Shown one piece after another: positions 12,166 to 25,460 of a DNA stretch of 64,000 nt. Where the stretch lies: contig LS997566.1 in assembly GCA_000469685.2 (NCBI GenBank), forward strand, positions 31,057,496 through 31,121,495, given 5' to 3'. This stretch comes from Haemonchus contortus (Eukaryota > Nematoda > Chromadorea > Rhabditida > Trichostrongylidae). How positions within the stretch are numbered: position 1 is the first letter of the stretch; each line of letters starts with the position of its first letter. Below the pieces are notes generated by a model. That model had not been told where the DNA came from. It searched no databases and saw nothing but the letters and a program-made list of their open reading frames with translations. The position numbers were made by a program, and so were the translations under genes.

Positions 12166-12684
12166 GGCACAGTTCACGATAAAAATGGTTTCTGAGATTT
12201 CGCATAGGATAAATTTGATGCATCCGCGTATACCATATCTGGCCATATTAGGTTGGAAAACGGCCTAGTTAGGGAGTTATAGACCTGCGAACATTGGCTT
12301 GTATGTGTCCTCGGACGAGTTTCACTGGCAGTGTAGCGGCTGCACCGATCACAAGGGAACCCATGGAGGAAGTTCAAACGACTTGCCATGACCCATAGCG
12401 ACAGTGAAAGGCAGTTCTGTACAGTTCTAGCTTGGTGTAGTCAACTCTTCGTGCAATTGCAATAACTGAAATCTCGTTCGAATACCCCTTCCATGTTATT
12501 TTCGTCATGGCAACCTTGTCCAACCTCTATTTTCCCTCCTTTCGAGGAGCCATATTTTTTTCGTAATCGGCGTATTCTCTCGCTTTCTTCACTGCCGATG
12601 AACTATTCCCAATCTATACTTCCGCTGTTCAATAAAAACGGGTACCATAAAAACGGGTACCTCAAAATTATCGTGAACTGTGCC
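12166..12684. mobile_element. short inverted-repeat element, GGCACAGTTCACGATA ends
   Basis: GGCACAGTTCACGATA at the left end and its complement TATCGTGAACTGTGCC at the right lie about 519 bp apart. The same terminal sequence bounds a 521-bp element at 60562-61082. The interiors are not obviously alike, so this is a loose family defined by ends. No clean TTAA duplication is visible at this copy. No transposase. Confidence 0.75.
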
Positions 12685-14195
12685 TACAAGGAAAAAATGC
12701 GTGATTAAGTATACAAGTTACAGAAAAGAGAAAGTTTTTCTCACTTTTTTGTAGCTTGTAATTCTAACTGTACCTGTAACCTAATAAAGAAAAGAAGATA
12801 TTTGCAAAAAAGGGGTTGGCTACAAAAAACAGAACGTAACTCTCAACGAAAACTATTCTGAATCATTAGAGAAGTCCTTCTCAATTTTCTTCAATGCATA
12901 TTTAATCATTGTCTCCTCTGTGGAAGTCACTTCGACCGTTAATCCTGCATAGCACCCTTTCAGAATTCTGTGCTTGGATGTGAACCATCTCCGCCATCAT
13001 ATCTTACAATGCTCTGCCACTGCAGTCGTTCCCAAAAAAAAAACGTCATGACTGACCGATCACGTCAGGATCCATCTTAATCTGCCTCGGATAGAAAATT
13101 CCTGACTCAACTAGCCAAGATCATCGTGCGCTTACCGTCTGCGCTTCGACGAGTTCGACCGATGTGGCGTATCCCGACTCATATTCTATCTTGCGGTTTG
13201 CTTTGCGAAGCAACTGCACAAAGCAGCGCAACTGTTCTCATAGGGTTGATCATGATAAAATACACCTTAAACTATGTGTTTGCTGATGATATGCATTGAA
13301 CTGAAGAACAGGAAGCCGTCAAACATGACACATGGCTAGCTTTTATTCGCAGAGATACTGTGAATTGCTTTCAACCTCAAATCACCTCTGAATGCTTGAC
13401 AATATTGACTTAATTAATTAGATAATTCGATCTTTCTTTCAGGAAGAGGAGGTTTTCTACAACAACGTCAGTCGAATGTTGTTTTGCAAAGATGCGTCAT
13501 TTGTACGATGTTCTTATCGCTACACTAACGAAACACTTTGAAATAAAGTTCCTCTTGTACAGTAAGGGTATCCAGAGCGTGATATGATTAATTCGTAAAA
13601 AGCAGGATGTAAGCTTGACTGCACATAATCATTTCGACAGCTTAGGCATTTTATGAGTGGCAAGATTCTCAAACTTTCTATCTCAACCTTCTTGGAGTTA
13701 ATGAGAATAAACCAGGTTTTCAATATTTTTTTACAGTATATTTTCAATTAAACATCAACAATTCAAAAAAAGAGTGTATAAGAGTCCATAAGACGCAGTA
13801 ATCAGTCCCAACAGATGAATCTTCTACGGAATTCTTTTTGATAAATTCCTCAGTCCACGATCTGTTTAAGACATTTACTTAATAATGATTAGCAGATAAT
13901 AGACATTTATACTAATAGAAATCCTAGAAGATTATGAATTTATGCAGATGTAATAATATTTTATCGGCTGGATTATGCAACTGCAGGAAGTATTAGAAGT
14001 TTGACAATAGAAGACTTGAAAATGATTAGAATACAATTGTTATTGTAATATTGATTCATTTACAATAGAAAGTTTTTAGATGGAGAATTGGTTGATTTTC
14101 ATAAAAGAATTCGAACTCAGACCCAAGTTGAAAAACGGTCAAAGCAGAGACAAGGGATCACAAGACGAGAAGTAAGAAGTACTTGTATGATTATT
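12685..14195. other. no gene seen
   Basis: A/T-rich, gene-free stretch. Minus-strand frames near 13000-13230 read short open runs without recognisable motifs. Confidence 0.45.
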
Positions 14196-14478
14196 ACATT
14201 GGGCGGAAATGGTGTGGTAGCAAGTGGTCAGAGGTTCGAATCCCGTATCGATGCCCGCCTAGACCAACCAAGCCTTCAATCCCTCCGGGGTCGGTAAATT
14301 AGTACCAGACGCGTCTGGGAGGATAAAAGCCCTGACTTGTACATCGGCTGGCGACCGCAAGTCATTGGGTAGGCCACATACGCACACATTACGCCACTCC
14401 GATTCTGAATGGAAGTCGAGTGAGGGGGCGCATCCCTCAGACGGGATTGATAAACGCCACAAACTTTATCCTTTATGA
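14196..14478 (+). repeat. short dispersed repeat family, copy E (best preserved)
   Basis: The fullest copy. In order: TAGCAAGTGG, GGTTCGAATCC (14233-14243, a good match to a Pol III B-box), ACCAACCAAGCCTTCAATCC, TACCAGACGCGTCTGGGAGG, TTGTACATCGGCTGGCGACC, GATTCTGAATGGAAGTCGAG, CAGACGGGATTGATAAACGC and a closing ACTTTATCCTTTAT. The B-box suggests tRNA-derived SINE ancestry, but the A-box-like TAGC..AGTGG lies too close to it for a normal promoter. Confidence 0.8.
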
Positions 14479-14625
14479 TTATTACCTTACCGACACCGTT
14501 CATTTATGTGTTGAAGATCATTTCTTCTTTCAAAAATAACTTTGAAATGAACAATCATTAGATACATTCCTAGAAAGCACTTCTACTATTGCTATCATAA
14601 TGCTGTTAACAAAATTCATCATATA

Positions 14626-15746
14626 TTGGGTTGCTCGAAAAGTATCAGCCGATTCCTATGTCGACTTTGAGTGAAAGTTTCTGGAAGACAAATTGATTTA
14701 TTAAACAACATTTTCTCCATTCTGTTCTATGATGGTCCACCATTTTCTTGGTAGTTCCCACTCCATAGAAGGTTTCAGAGATGGATTTGTGACAACCCTT
14801 TTGGGCTGTTTTGCAGCCTCAACGAACCAAACGAGTTTTCATCCAAGGAAATCTGCAGAGAACTAAACAAGTGGTAGTCTGATGGTGCTATGTCCGGACT
14901 ATGTAGAGGATGTAGTAAGGCAACCCAAGCTCCAGTAATTTTTGAGGAGTGGTCGAAGTACGTGTGGTTTGGCGTTGGCATGGAAGACAACGTCCCTGGC
15001 ATTGGCCAGTTCTGGGCTTCTGGTCTACTACTGCCTTCAAATTGTTTAGATGAGTACAGTACCTTTCCCAAGTTATCGTTTGAGTATCAACTGCAACTGA
15101 GTATCAACTATCAACTGCTCATAATGGATGATTCCCCTTCCAGTCTCACCAACAGCACTGCATAATTTTCCGCTCATGGGTTTTGGCTTTTGGAGCGGCT
15201 CACCGAGAAGGTTCCACAATCGTTTCCGCTTCAAGTTGTTGTACACGATCCAATCCTCGTCCCTATTTACCATGCTTGTTCAAAGCGGCTCGATTTTGAT
15301 CTCTTCGAGCAACGAGTAGCACACGAAGAAGCAGTTTATCAGATTGCGCTCGCTCACTCTGTGAGATCGTAGGCAAAACAAAAAAAACCGTGTTCCGGTT
15401 AATGGTCATGGAAATTGGTGATTTCAAAACACAGATTCCCCCTCCTTTTTTACGAATGATGACGTGCCGTCTGTTTCGATTAACAACTTCATTTTCTCCT
15501 TTCTAAGTGACGATGTCCTCTGGGCTTGCCTATCTTCGAGAGTGAGTTCACGTGTTTGAATTTCGCGGACCACTCGCGCGATGTATTTTTACGTACAGCA
15601 TTCTCTTTGTGAACGCCACAAGTCTTCTTAAAGTTTGAGATGCGTTCTTTCCTTTGCGGTAGAGGCATCAGGCGCCGAAGATGCCCGCAATGGTGTTTTA
15701 TTTTCACACGAGTCCTATACAAAGAAACATCAAAGAATGTTAGCAT
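14626..15746 (-). mobile_element. mariner element with decayed full-length transposase
   Basis: The right-hand end of the element (left on the map) is TTGGGTTGCTCGAAAAGTAT at 14626, preceded by TA. The matching end on the other side could not be found near 15750. Between them the minus strand carries transposase pieces from N- to C-terminus, as described in the next entry. Confidence 0.8.
14775..15746 (-). pseudogene. mariner transposase pseudogene, near full length
   Basis: Minus-strand pieces in order: GVHKENAVRKNTSREWSAKF and a KPRGHRHLER linker (15746-15489, the DNA-binding half); a LLEEIKIEPL piece near 15300; NRDEDWIVYNNLKRKRLW followed by EPLQKPKPMSGKLCSAV and RGIIHYE (15273-15080, holding the first two catalytic acids in the usual GDEKW..YDN and W-D-x-x-G contexts, the second damaged); and HPLHSPDIAPSDYHLFSSLQ (about 14870, containing the last D of DD34D). 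Stops and frame changes separate the pieces, so it is inactive. It belongs to a different mariner subfamily from the 122 and 6292 copies, judging by the ends. Confidence 0.85.
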
Positions 15747-15962
15747 ACTCTAAAAAAGGTTACATATATATATAGGAGAAAACTTGCGCTTCTATATATA
15801 ACTCTTTAAGGTTACGCCGTCGAACTTTTGCAAAACATTTGATTGACCAACAGCGTTCAAAAGCGGCGGGAATTCTGGACAGCCCAACATAACATAGGGG
15901 TGTGTGTACATTCGTAAGATTTGAGCCTTGCGCGGCTAATCGTGCGCGAAACTCATAGCGAT

Positions 15963-16082
15963 TCTGACGAATTTAGCGCCTATTATTGGGGCCCAAATTT
16001 GAAGTAGAGCAGGTTAGTAGGATCAGCTGGCCATACTCATCTACTCTACTTCAAGTTGGTCTCCTAATAATAGGCGTCAGAG
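15963..16082. other. pre-miRNA-like hairpin, about 100-120 nt
   Basis: CGCCTATTATT at 15977 pairs with AATAATAGGCG ending at 16076. The paired arms continue inward to GAAGTAGAG and CTCTACTTC with only about three mismatches and a few G-U pairs over some 33 positions, leaving a loop of about 30 nt. An outer TCTGAC/GTCAGA pair extends the stem after a bulge. The size and near-perfect stem resemble an animal pre-miRNA, but a small foldback transposon would look similar. Confidence 0.55.
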
Positions 16083-17639
16083 TGTTTGAATCGCCACGAA
16101 TTTCGTGATCAGAGAAAAAAATGTGGTTAATTTGTAACAATGTTAAATGAATAGTTCTTTGCATTAGTAGCATGACTGTGAAGGCTTATGGTCTTCATGA
16201 TGTGGACCTACTTGTAAGCTGTACGAGTTTGTGTCTATGGAGAGGGTGTGTCACTTTTATTTACTTCGACAGTTAACTACTGCTTATGGTTTGACTTCTG
16301 AATACTGTTGTTCATTGTATGGTGACTGATAAGGAAGTATTACGAGTTCGCTTGGACGTAACATTGTGGAGCCAGAAACATTGGTCAAGTGAGGAATGTT
16401 CATTCAAATAAACAGCAAAAACAAGTGAACAATACTTATCTCAGGTCCACTGTACACATCGCTTTTCGCAAGCAGCGTAGAAAACTCCTTCAGCTCTTGC
16501 CACACCTCTGGAGCCCAAGCTCGGGACTGTGCAAGTCACACTCCCTAGGTCTCTTGCGAAATTCAAAGTAGAAGATAATCTAATAAACTGCTTAGAGTTG
16601 GCAGAATACATCGAAGGTTAACAAACATTCTAAAACTGTTTTAGACAAATATGAATACTGTATAAATAGACCTTCTTATATGGTTGTTAATAATGATAGT
16701 TGCTGCTACAGAGGCAGCAACACCTCAGGACCATATACACACTCATTGCTCCAAGTACGAATTCCTGCAGAACGTTCGAACAATACGGGATTTCAAAAAA
16801 AGCAGGAAAACGTAAGTAACGGCGCTGAAACGAGGATGGAAGCAAAAATAAAGGTGAGTAAAAGCAACGAGCTTAGGTTCAAGACTCGATAGCAACTCAA
16901 AATGAAGGCTAATTGCCAATGATTTAGGCTGAGCTATGATGCACTTTCTTGTACACCAGAGCAACACAAGGCATCCAGGGAATACAACGATTTCTGCTTT
17001 ACTGAGACCAAATGAAGCAAATGAACTAATCGCTTGAGTGGCATGAACAACAAATAATGTGTACAAAACAGATGCGCATATATGTGAAAGGCATAGATAT
17101 CCAGAGAATTTCATTTTTAAACAATTTATTTGCAAAACATTTTCAACATTCAACAACAAACAACAACCATAAGACAGGAAAAAACTCATTCAAGTATTCT
17201 CAAAAAAAAACTACAGGATTGTAGTGTACATATGTAGGCACATACGTAAAGCTGTAATTCAAATAAACTGGTAGAATCATTAATTGGAAAAGGCGGTTGA
17301 CGGAAAAGACCGGTTTATCTTTGTTTAATAACAATGATAATAATATAATTATTATTCATCACACTCATGAGAATTCGTCCGGATGAATCGTCCGGGCAGA
17401 TTAGAATCAGTACAATCCTATAGAATGATACAGTGCCCCACACATAACTACGGCGGCTAGCAACATGCAGTAACTAAGTAAAAAAATCAAGGCAATAGAA
17501 TGTCCAACAGAATCGTACATAGAAACAAAGACACAGGGTGGGAGGACTGTAGGCAAACGTAAACGTATAGGAAAAAGAACAGGGGCCGATTTATGAGGTG
17601 CCTGAGGAACTATGCTGATAGTAGGGTACACGTGAGACC
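16083..17639. other. no confident gene
   Basis: Contains two hydrophobic minus-strand ORFs (17189-16743, 148 codons; 17631-17407, 74 codons, ending with a strongly hydrophobic stretch). They show no recognisable family motif, leader acceptor or splice context. They are left uncalled, though an orphan membrane protein cannot be excluded. Confidence 0.35.
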
Positions 17640-18330
17640 TAGCATCATCGATGACAACCGACTGACACCTGTTGGACTACAAGGAACAACTACGCGAAAG
17701 GTAGCCAGTTATTTTAACCTATCAGACTTGTTGGCAACAGTGAGATCGGGATCGAATCGAACGCTTTGAGTCGATAACACATACCGACACGTAGCTAGCT
17801 TTATCCAGCTCTCTATGTCAGCGCGGTAAAGTTGAAAGCATGGCAGTAGCAGAAGAGCGTTTACTGAGGAATAAGTGCTTTGCAGGATGCAGCCGGTTAT
17901 ATTCATCTAGGTGACTGATGTTGTGAGAACAAGTAAGTTTTCCATGACTCCGCTAGTGCAATAAGTCAGACAAATGGGTTGATAGTTTTCAGGCAATTTA
18001 CGATTGTCTTTTTTGTGAACAGGTTTATCTAGTCTAACTATCCAAATATCAGGGCACTCGCCCTACCAAAGGAACTGTAGAAAGGCAACTGTTGAGGGCA
18101 GCATTTTCGATAAATATGTAAGGACTTCCATTGGGTGAGGTTGAGCAGCTGTTGGGTGGCTTTGAAATCTCTCCCCACCGTAGAGTGTGAGTGGTAGAGG
18201 TAGCAGGGCTAGGAGGATCATGTGTTTTTTATAATTCGCATGGAAAAACACACCAAACAATTCCTTCTTGTCCCAATCCTCTCTTACAATATCACTACTG
18301 ATGTAGAGGTCTGCGATTCCGTGCGCCACA
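17640..18330 (-). pseudogene. CR1-like LINE reverse-transcriptase fragment
   Basis: The minus strand reads DWDKKELFGVFF near 18270 and then CPDIWIVRLDKPVHKKDNRK followed by LPENYQPICLTYCTSGVMEN (18055-17945). This is the first conserved block of LINE polymerases, where CPxxWKxAxVxPxxKKxD is followed by NYRPISLTxxxxKVxE. A stop follows and later pieces are diverged. The active-site YADD box is not in this fragment. Confidence 0.8.
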
Positions 18331-21300
18331 TTTGATTATTGCAATAATTGAAGAAGAGTCCTAAGTTTTTCTCCTTGACAAGTTTTCTCCTTCGGCCGCA
18401 ATGAAACGAGCCACTGCACGTTGGAGCTTTGGAACCCACTTCTAGTTCGACCATAAGTGCTTAAATCAGCATGCACTAGCCTCTAGACTGCATAAGCCCT
18501 CTAGCCGGGAGCCGTAGAATATTTTTCGGCATGGATTTTGCTTCAATTTGAGATTTAGTGCTTAAGAACGGAAATATCGATGTATAAGGGAATGGCAGAC
18601 GGCAACAAATTTTGAGTAAGACTCATTCAGTACCTAGACCTATAAGAGCCCCTCATTCAATTTCAGCAAGTTCCCTGCAGATGCTTACGAAATCGTCCTT
18701 AGCAAGTTCTGGAAGAGGAGTGTTCGACATTCACCGGTAGAGGATAGGACTAGACAATAAAATGCCCACGCAGCGCTGGACAGAGGTGCTGGAAGAAGGT
18801 GAGAAACTTTTGAACCATCTGGGACCGAATGTAAGAAGAATGTCAAGTATGTTAAGGTCAAGCGTGGGCTCCGTTACTAACTGACTGAGGTCAAACTATG
18901 CAAAAAAAATTAACCAAATCAGATGAAGAGACAGTGTTGAGGTCCCTACAATGGCTGTGTGATGACCAATCAAGCACAGGGAAGTTGAGGTTCCACGATC
19001 ATTGCCTGATTAGAAGTTGCTATGCACGTGTGCGGTGTACCCACGCGAACTGTAACTAGGACACCGCATCCAGGCTTTTACCTTCCTTGGTAACTTAGAG
19101 TAGCGTCATTGATTCAGTGTGGTTAGCACCACATTTCCGTTATGAGGACCACGCATGGACTATTTGCACTAGAGTAGGTCAAATTCAAAAAGTTTTGTGA
19201 CTAGAGATTGAGCGTTGACTGGAAGAAACTTGCTACTTGATGAATTGGTGAGGAACAATCTATCTCGAATTGATGAAAAGGCCTGCTCCGAGCCCACCCT
19301 TATCCTCTAGGAAGATACCAGATCAAGGGACTTCACTTTTGATAACACATCGCATCCACTGGTCGTCCCCGAGTCCTTCCTCGGCATGAGGGGGGGGGGG
19401 TTGCATGGAGCGAACGGTTCCGACCAGCGTTCGGAGGTGAATGAGTGACAAGAATGAAGTTAACATTACCCTTAGGATCCTCAGTCCGCTTCATCTCGCT
19501 GCGGCAGACCACCAAAGAGCGACTCTCGAGGTTTCGAGTACGGTCGCGGCATTCTTGCCTCAATTCACTTCCATTTTCGTTCAGCATAAGTCATGCTTTA
19601 ACGCACTTGTACAGTCTGAAATGGAGAAGAGCACTGCTCACGCTAGTTAGCTAGAGCGGAATACTGATTCGATTAGAAGATAGCACAACCTTTACCAGAC
19701 AAGTGATTGTCTTCACTCTCCTTTACTGATCGATATATCCCAACTGTCCGGCACTCTAGTCGAAAACATCAAATATAGCACTTACTTTGTTTTTGTATCG
19801 TTTCGCCTTGCATATAGAGTGAATTAGACGGAGCCTTCTTCACCCCTGATAGTACTATTTATTCCTAGGCCTTTTATCCGACTGTATACCTTCAGTTATC
19901 TCATCTGGTATCTTAACAATGGGAGCCAATATCATGTTTTTTAACACGGAATATTTACTGCGCTCGAGGAGAGCATTCAAATTTTCAGAAACCAAAAGTT
20001 TATAGTAACCGACCTGAACCGTGTTGTTCGCACTAATATCATGAACCAGACTTTGACAAACATTTGCTGCACCCTGAGATTCTCTGCCTTTCTTTAACCT
20101 CTGTCCATTGAGCATAATCGCACTGTATGGCCAAAAATCAATAAGCGCAACGCGATAATTGAACCAAAACAGACGAAGTCCAGATTACCAACTCAAGAGA
20201 GCAACTCACAAGACAGCAAACTATTCGCAAATTCGAACCCTTCAGATTAAATACAGTTGAATAACTGCTGAGGTAAAGTAGATTCCATAAAATTGGCATA
20301 AACAAAAAAATACAAAATAGAAGGCCTCAACAAGCAGCCAGTCGCGATCACGGCACCGGTGTACTATAACTACTACTTTCCGCATGGGAATGATAATAGA
20401 GCATTCTATCATCTCGCTAATATTTCTCCAGTCCTGCAACATTTTGCGGAGGTCCAAAAAGATTATTGCATAGGAAAGGGCAGGAAATAGATCGAGTTTC
20501 TTCGGTCACAAGACTGGCATGCTACTACTTTTCTCGAGTATTGCCAGGGAAGTTATCCTTTTTCACTGACCTCGAAACTCGGGCAGCTGTTTTATTCTTG
20601 CAAAACGAACTCTTCGTAGCCTTTATCAGAACCTCTCGCGATCAATTCGACGTAAGAAAGTGCTTATAGGCTGCTGCTACAAGTTTGCTCATCGATAACC
20701 TCGTGTGATAATTAGGTGCGCCATGATGGAAGGGAGAAAATTCACCGATTTTGTGAAAAGCAAGGCTTCTCAAAAGTAGTGAAACTCGAAGTTGTACGGG
20801 ATTATGGTGATGGAAATGACATGGATTGGGTATTTGAACTAGATTTCAGTTGTTACAATTGAGCAAAAATGCTGTCTACATCAAACTAAAACTGTCCCGA
20901 ATTGGCCTTCACTGTCGCTATCGGTCATGTGAAGTTGTTTGATCTCCCATTAGAACTCGTCTGCGCATACGCAGGGGCAATGTTGGGCTTTTATATCTCC
21001 CTATCTGGGCCCTTTTCCGACACATATGGCATATAAGGGACCCATGGATTTGGCAGAACATCTCATAAGTCATTTTTATCCTTCAAACCTGATCCGTGCC
21101 TTCAAATAGCGCAAAAACTTTCTCAGTATCCATAATGAAGATAAGCCCTTAAGGTAAAACCCCTTCTTGCAGATGAAAATACTTTGGGTGGTTTTAGTGA
21201 TGAAATGGAGAATGGTATCATCTTACGTTCAAGTGACAATTCTTTTTCGACCAAAGGGTAAGTTCTTCCTCAAATAAATTTTATAGAAGACGTGAAAACT

Positions 21301-24300
21301 TCTTTACAGTATGCACGGTTTTTAGACTGGTAATAGAAGACAACAACTCAGACAGATGTATTTATTTAGCCTCCTCAGACTTTTCAAACAATAGGTCGTC
21401 ATCTATGCGGTATTGTCTGAACTGAAATATTATATTTGAAAAAAGATTGCTTTTCCATGTTAGCTGTGTAGAGAACGGAATTCCTCTAAAGATCTGTCTC
21501 CGCCAAGGACAGGGGCAGAGGTCAAATCATTACCGTATGGGTACACACAAAAGAGGGCACAGCACAATTATATTCATGTAAGCGCGGCGAGTATGGTACT
21601 GCTTTCAGCATGAAGACAATTCTCGATAGATGCGTAACTAATGTGGGCGATATGCATGGCTGCCAGTGAAAGGAGCGTTTAAAAGGGTTCACAGCTGTTT
21701 AGAATTAGGAAAAGAATAAGGAACAGAAAAGAGTCTTCCACCTGGCAGTAACCCAGGACCTAACAGTTTTCAGCACCTTCAAAAATGGGAGTTTCAGAAA
21801 AAGCTGAAGTATGGAAGGAAAATCGGAGTCCAAGCCGGAAAGGACCATTTGCTCGCGAGAGTCATCCCTCGAAACTGCAAAAGGCATCTGGGTTCCCGCT
21901 TGAAAAGGACCAGAGTTCGCAGCACAGACCTGTCCTAGCAAACATAGGCATCGTGTTTTTCGAGGAAACTGGGATAAGAGCAGTCCAGTAGTGTAAGCCG
22001 CACCAAGCCTGATAGGGTGACCTCAGGCGCAAACTAAAAAATCATCTTCGACGTCAAGAGACCGATTGCGAAAGTCGTTTACGCTGCGCAAGGGAAGCGC
22101 TAGGAATTAAGCTCACAAGCATTGGAAAAAGGCTCAAGCTTGTCAAGATCTGGCTGCCTTCAGAACATGCATGGCTTGCCGAGGATGCCATAGTGCAGGC
22201 CAACCGGCGCGGTCCGAGCGACTTTTGAAATGAATTGGAAGCAAGAAGGGTGATCGAATTAACACTAGATATTCCGCAGGAAATCTTCCCTGAGTGTGGT
22301 ATGTTGAGTTCTAAAATCTTTCTCTGTAGACACAAATTTCTTCATGAAATGGCTTTTAGGGACGAAGCTCTCTCATGCTCGTGAGAACAAGAGAACCACC
22401 AAAAAATGTGAAAATACCAGGGAATCGCTTGAAATTAGGAGAAAAGTTGTATTTCATCAAGTCAGCAGCAACGAAGAAGCCTCTTCGTTCTCTCCATTTC
22501 GCTTTTCAACTCTTGGTTTCAACGATGGAATTCTGCTAGTTCTGGATATTGCAAAAGCGCGGTGATGGCCACTCCGCAGAAAAATTACCGGACAATTAAA
22601 GTTGTATTCTGTTCAGGTCACTGCTTTTCAATACTGACAGTACCTCCCGACAAAACAATACACCCATCTTCTTCCATCATTGCTATGAAGGAATTCGAAA
22701 AACGCTCCACAGATGAGATTCCGTGCACCTGTCAGCGCATGTCGCATTAAGCAAGATCTAACATTTTCCTCTGTCAAAGGGCATACTCGAGTTCTCTCTA
22801 TAGAGGATCTACTTTCGATTCTGGCTTTGACAGCATGATTCCTTTTTGAATTTCTGGATTGCGGTACTAGTCATCCGTGGAAGCTTCTTTCACCTTTCTT
22901 TCCACATACAGTCTCCTTAACCACTAGGAACTTAATTGCCTGCCAAAAACCTCTACGTATTGACCCTACTTGCTCATACTGTCGTGGGCTATTGGAATCA
23001 GGTCTTCTGCGTACTTGAGTCAGTTCCATTTCACCAGATATATACCTCTCGCTTCTGAGCGGGCAAGTCTTCCGAGTCGGTCACTCCTTGATGTGATGAA
23101 TTGATTGTCAGAAATCATTGTGTTCATCCCAACCCGCTCCTCTAGCAACTGAAACCATAAGCAGAAATCTCGGACTTCGTTGATGAGCTTCTCGTTAAAA
23201 TGCCAGTCCAAGTGTTTTGGTTTCCCTAATTCGGTCGTGGGTTTCCTTAAAAAAAATCTTTTCCCAGAGGTTCTGCTGATGTTCTGGCCAGATGTAAGTT
23301 GGGCAGGAACAGCGTCGCAGACAAGTAGTTCGTTGACATGGTGTGCTAGTGGTGCTGGAGAAGGGAAGAAATCGCTATAACTAATGTAAAATCCTATTAC
23401 TTCTATGTTACACATAGTAACTTTATTGAGTGAGTATTGTTTTAAGGTCACACTTTTTTCCTGATAAAGGGAGCAGGACCAAGTGGTCCGCCGACTTAAT
23501 AAACGATACGTTTGGGAATTGAAGACATAATCAGAGGAGGATCCTATTGCACAAGTTGAAAGGACAATGTACGCCAGTTAAATAACCGCCAGTAAATCGA
23601 TAAGTGCAACAAGAACAGTTTCGTACCATTGTGGCAAAAACTCTAAGATATACAAAAGAAACTGGTCATAAAGTGAAATCTGAATAAATGAAAAGGATTT
23701 TTAATAGGTCATAGCTAGGAATGCCGACTAGTACAAATTCCCACCTGCTCAGCTTCTCTCGTTCTGAAAATAAGCGTCTACATAACAGATTATAAATGAA
23801 GCAGACGACCTGTCTTTGGCATGTTCGGATATGTTTCAAAATGGAGCACGAAACATGCACTCGTAGTCGTTTCCATTGCAGCAGTGAGTAGGAGAACAGC
23901 GACCAATGAAAAAATGCAAGGCTATCAATATAGCTAGTCTTCGTCACTGATCCCCATTATCGAGTTAATTTGGAAAAGTGTTTCGATCGATTGACCAAAG
24001 TGACAACTACTTCCGATGACCATGAGAAGCTTCTGTTTCTCTTTTTACTTGAATTCTTAGGTGTCGCGGTAAAGCTGGTCACAAGATTCTGCTGACGACA
24101 GCACCTCACTTGAAATTTGAAGTTTGTTACATACCCTTACGGAAAATGTGAACGAACAACAAAAACAAACCAACGCATCCAAATGTATAAACTAAAACAC
24201 CATTAATGAACATCTAATGGAACTCCCATAGCTACCTATATTTACATATAAGGGAACATATACATATATGTATATATACATATAACAGTAACACAGATGT

Positions 24301-24639
24301 TAGAGATAAAAAGAACAATGAGATCTAAGGTGACAACTAGCTGTGTCTCTTGAGGAACTGAGAATTTCTCTCCTCACTTTGGATAGATTGAGTGAGCAAC
24401 TAGCCTTTTTGCTAAACTTTATGCCCTCTGAGCCAGCTCTGTGCATAAGGAACTGCTGCTTAGTGATGTTTGACCGAGACAAAGCATAATTGGCTCGAGT
24501 TACCTCTAGTTTCTGAAGGTTAGAAAAAAACAACTCGGTGGCACCGAATGAGATTGTGCCCCTCAATAATCGTATGCACCGTCATTTGCACACTGAATCA
24601 TCTACCGCTCTCCTTTTACTAAGTGAGTCTCGATTCAGC
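18331..24639. other. long gene-free stretch
   Basis: No confident gene in 6.3 kb. There is an 11-base G run at 19390-19400 and a pseudo-palindromic ATATACATATATGTATATAT tract near 24250. Longer ORFs (20115-19855 minus, 86 codons; 23451-23020 minus, 143 codons) show no family motif. The setting, between LINE scraps, makes decayed retroelement sequence the likeliest content. Confidence 0.4.
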
Positions 24640-25460
24640 ATTTTGTTTCAACAATAGCAAGAGGAATGCTATTGCAAGTGTGGCCAAGTGCTCTTATAAA
24701 AACTTTCCTAGTGAAACTATTTGAAACTCTTTGATGGCTTGAATGATTTCTTTCTTGTAAGGATAAAAAAATAACAGTCCCGTATTCACTATAGGTCGCA
24801 TTTTTTGATTACGAAAAACGCATATATTGTGAAAGCTTGAGAAGGACTTTTGGATTCTACCAAAAGGTGCACGAAGCAGAAGAAAAGCCTAGATTTAGCT
24901 CTGGCAACAATGCTAAGGCAGTGAGTATCGAAAGATACTACTCGCGGATGACTATAAAACCAAGATCTCTACTTACGGAGGCTTCCACAATGAGTGAGTT
25001 CAAATTAGAGTAGGTGTACGGAAATTATTTTACTCAAATGTAGAGCTTTGGTTTTTTCAATGGGAATGGGTAAACACCAAGCCTCAGACCAGTCAAGGAC
25101 ACTGCTCTCTGAATGCGAAGAAAGCCATCAGAAGAACTTATTAGTTTGTAAATCTTCATATCTTCTGCAGCATACTTCGTTGCTCTCAACCGAAGCAGTA
25201 AGATCGAAAGTATAAGTTAAACAGGACCGGGACAAGTCTCCTCCTTGAAGCACTCCACTAGGGAAGGGCCTGACGGATGAGAACAGCTGTTGACCCTCAC
25301 TTGAAATGTGCTCGCAAACAGAAGACTCAATCCAACGTACAATTTTCGGGTGTATTGCAGCTTGCAGGAAATCTTGAGAAATGTGCAACTACTCACTCCT
25401 CGCGATTTTTCCTGCTCTTGGTATAATAAAAGAGAATCTTCGAGTTCATGGAGCAATATC
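24640..25460 (-). pseudogene. CR1-like LINE reverse-transcriptase fragment
   Basis: The minus strand reads IHPKIVRWIESSV, then PSGVLQGGDLS...FDL (the SGVPQGSxLGPxLF-IxDL block), RRYEDLQTNK in place of the YADDxKI catalytic box, SVLDWSEAWCLPIPIEKTKA, VSFDTHCLSIVARAKSRLFF and a weak YAFFV. This is the palm and thumb order of CR1-type polymerases. The catalytic YADD is degraded to RYED and stops interrupt the frame, so the copy is dead. Confidence 0.87.

Noticed and set aside
14233..14243. GGTTCGAATCC as part of a tRNA gene
   Set aside because: No acceptor stem, anticodon arm or correctly spaced A-box around it; it belongs to the dispersed repeat.
16743..17631. Two hydrophobic minus-strand ORFs that might be membrane-protein or receptor exons
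   Set aside because: No receptor motif, no matching splice sites and location among LINE debris; chance hydrophobic frames are common in A/T-rich DNA.
23020..23451. A 143-codon minus-strand ORF
   Set aside because: Considered as a LINE endonuclease or a host exon, but no catalytic motif or family block could be aligned.
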